A stretch of DNA of 6,236 nucleotides from CAYLHF01 sp964383365 (GTDB taxonomy: Bacteria; Bacteroidota; Rhodothermia; Rhodothermales; UBA10348). Location of the stretch: positions 1-6,236 of the forward strand of contig CAYLHF010000075.1 in assembly GCA_964383365.1 (NCBI GenBank). The letters run 5' to 3'. A program made the position numbers and the translations under genes. A model generated the notes under the pieces. The model searched no databases, was not told the origin of the DNA, and worked only from the letters and a program-made list of their open reading frames with translations. Shown one piece after another: positions 6,186-6,236 of this stretch (position 1 is the first letter of the stretch; each line of letters opens with the position of its first letter).

Positions 6186-6236
6186 GCGCATCAAGGATGC
6201 CTCGTTGACGGTGGTCTGAATCCAAGACGCCCTCTT

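Noticed and set aside
6188..6200. Small hairpin GCATC-AAG-GATGC three bases after the stop codon, as a terminator
   Set aside because: The stem is only five base pairs with a three-base loop, and no T-run follows. The rest of 6186-6236 shows no clear gene or signal, and any real terminator may lie past the window edge.

Overview
The window is almost entirely one very large plus-strand coding region for a secreted, modular surface protein. The open frame from the ATG at 147 to the TAA at 6183-6185 encodes 2012 residues. No RNA gene, mobile element, CRISPR array or convincing promoter is visible. The C-terminus is a type IX secretion system (T9SS) type A sorting domain with the YQNYPNPFNP motif. 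This places the organism in the Bacteroidota/FCB group; mid GC content and this motif variant suit Rhodothermia, Balneolia or Ignavibacteria-like lineages, but the window cannot fix the taxon.

Layout: positions 3-80 encode the tail of an SdrD B-like domain in the same frame as the large ORF, followed by an in-frame TGA at 81-83. Directly after it, still in frame, the next SdrD B-like domain starts (84-422). Eleven more SdrD B-like repeats follow, nine at 423-3677 and two at 4305-5018. The two groups are separated by a DUF4397-like two-lobed region (3678-4304). A CSLREA-type domain and a parallel beta-helix follow (5019-5600), then a beta-sandwich-like segment that usually accompanies such helices (5601-5927), and the T9SS sorting domain (5928-6182). 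Only 51 bases follow the stop codon.

The ATG at 147 lies inside a domain and is not preceded by a signal peptide, so the true gene almost certainly begins upstream of the window. The TGA at 81-83 is therefore either a nonsense mutation in a giant adhesin-like gene (a recent pseudogene or phase-off allele), a sequencing error, or a stop followed by reinitiation at 147. The modules suggest a calcium-stabilised stalk of beta-sandwich domains ending in a beta-helix and a T9SS signal that directs export and attachment to the cell surface or release. An adhesive or structural role is inferred; no enzyme active site is recognised.

I see no evidence of a new multi-gene system. The most informative observations are the in-frame stop, the strictly paired cysteines, the changing base composition along the gene, and the loss of calcium-loop motifs in particular repeats.
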